From positions 29,260,262 to 29,324,261 of the forward strand of contig JANVCC010000021.1 of NCBI GenBank assembly GCA_025345505.1: DNA of 64,000 nucleotides. Direction: 5' to 3'. The notes below the pieces were generated by a model. The model did not search any database and had not been told where the DNA came from. It saw nothing but the letters and a program-made list of their open reading frames with translations. How positions within the stretch are numbered: position 1 is the stretch's first letter; each line of letters begins with the position of its first letter. The stretch is from Todiramphus chloris collaris (taxonomy: Eukaryota > Chordata > Aves > Coraciiformes > Alcedinidae). Both the position numbers and the translations under genes were made by a program. Shown one piece after another: positions 62,401-64,000 of this stretch.

Positions 62401-64000
62401 ATAGTCAGACAAGGCCTTGGAGTGCTTGGTTATGTAGCCAGGATGGTTAGATAACATAAGATAATCTGCATCATTTAATATAAGACATACTTCTTGTGTG
62501 CTTGACTTTGTAAAGCTAAGAGATGTAAAATGCTCTCTTTATCTTAAGCAATTTGCATTATATTTGTTCATCAGTAAAGTGTTTTTTTTTTTTTTTTTAA
62601 ATTTTATTTTTATTTAAAAAAAAGGGAAATTGTATTACAGATATCAAATTGCTCCCTATGGAATATTGTTATCTGATCCTTCTAAGGGATTTCTGTCTTC
62701 TAATGGAAAGACCTAGAGGCATTCTGAAAGCTCAAAGAAGTGAATGGAAGCTTTTTTCCTTTGATTTTTACATATCTGTAGTATCAAAAAATACTCAGCT
62801 CATTCTTTATTCATCTAACTTTGCCCAAGAATCATAGAAGATACTTTAAATATGTTCTTCAACCCGAATTACAATACAGATAATACTCTGAAACACAATG
62901 TGCTTCACAATACAGCAACCATGTAGCATCAATTTACATCACTGTTTTAGCTATACCTCACTGTACAAGTCTTTACTCTTTGTTTTTTGGGTTTTTTTTT
63001 TTTTTCCCCTCTAATTCTTTGTTTCTCTGGAAGCTGTGAATCTGTTGTTTTCACATTCTCATGTGATTCATACAGGTTTTGAAAATTTTAACTGAGAGTT
63101 TCTTCCTGATTCTTTTTGCTTCTTGATATTTTTAAGGCAAAGAGAAAAAGTAATTTGTCATGCATTTCTTTTCCTTCCTCAGAACTTCCGATAATAAAGA
63201 AGATGATATTTACTTGATAAATCTTTAAATTATCTGGGGAGGGGGAATGAAGTAAAGCACTCAGTTTCTTTCATCATAGGCTTGATATTTCCTCCTTGGA
63301 CTTTTGGTGCTGTACCTATTAGTTTCTACAGTAACTCTTCTACCTTTTTCCACCTAGAGATAAAATTCTCTCTTTACAATAAGAACAAACTCTCTTTGGT
63401 ATCTATACAGTTTCAATGTATATCATTAGACAACCATTGGCACAGTGTCCTACACATATGTTATGTCTGGTGTTGGTGGTTATATCTGCAACATTAATGA
63501 CTAACAGTCCTAAAATACCTTTCTTCCATGACTTTATTTAATCGTTTTTAGAACTGTTTTGTTTTATTGTGGCTTTGTCTTGATGTGGCTTCTGCAGTTG
63601 CAATTCCAGTGTGAGTCTCACAATTCATTTGTGTCTGGTGTAAAAGAATACTTCCTTTTTGGTTTGTTTTTTTTTTTTGTCCTGATATCTAAGAATTAAA
63701 ATATGGCCCAATGCTTCATCACTGTGATTAAGTCTAGACAGGAAATGTGACACTTACTATGAAATTATGAAGGGCACGTTTGGTCTAAACTTCAGTAACA
63801 TTTTTGTGTTATTTTTGTTTTTAATATTCTTTAACAGAATATTGTACATTATTATAATATAATAATATAAAAATAGTTGAAGGTGATAATTTATGGCAAG
63901 TTACAAACTTCAAAAATAGGTCTGACAGAGCATTAGCTGCTTCAGGAATGGGTATTATATACTAGTTAACCACTGATTATCTTTAGACAAAAAGGAAAGA
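62401..64000. other. Unique non-coding AT-rich sequence
   Basis: T/A runs lie at 62581-62622 and 62991-63010. One splice-acceptor-like site lies at 63168-63182 (see findings). No gene can be supported. Confidence 0.4.

Overview
This window looks like non-coding vertebrate DNA, most likely from a bird, and probably intergenic or deep intronic. It is AT-rich with A/T tracts and TA/CA microsatellites. No operon-like gene spacing or long coding frames are visible. The bird assignment rests on repeats recognised by eye: CR1 LINE 3' ends with the ATTCTGTG-type tail, a roughly 1.1 kb TG...CA LTR of a type familiar from avian genomes, MIR-like SINE remnants, and heavily decayed CR1/L3-clade LINE fragments resembling crocodile and turtle copies. 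No host protein-coding gene, tRNA, rRNA or CRISPR could be supported. The longest open frame (234 codons, antisense to the LTR) and nearly all others look like chance. The one frame with a recognisable product is the C-terminal end of a CR1 reverse-transcriptase polyprotein at about 17.8-18.2 kb.

Layout. 0-5.3 kb: mostly unique AT-rich sequence with a worn CR1 piece near 0.65-0.87 kb. 5.3-6.8 kb: a long decayed minus-strand CR1 interrupted by a GAGAA pentanucleotide array. 9.2-9.45 kb: an ancient L2/CR1-clade LINE remnant. 15.07-15.21 and 24.26-24.48 kb: two copies of an old, nearly palindromic amniote repeat. 16.9-18.3 kb: an old minus-strand L3/CR1 relic, an A24 tract and a much younger plus-strand CR1. 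27.0-27.4 kb: a MIR-like SINE apparently split by about 180 bp. 30.47-31.37 kb: the only clear CpG-rich, GC-rich block, followed by about 190 bp of complex sequence; this is the best candidate for a promoter or regulatory element. 36.2-40.4 kb: a repeat cluster with two CR1s converging by their 3' ends, a MIR, a CA array and a solo ERV LTR. 41.2-41.6 kb: another minus-strand CR1/L3 relic. 43.9-44.9 kb: diverged inverted and direct repeats of unknown family. The rest is unique non-coding sequence with microsatellites.

No set of genes works together here. The content is a layered record of retroelement insertions (MIR/L2/L3, then old CR1, then younger CR1 and an LTR) around one possible promoter. 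I found no convincing new biological system. All family calls are from memory of consensus patterns, without alignment, so boundaries are approximate.
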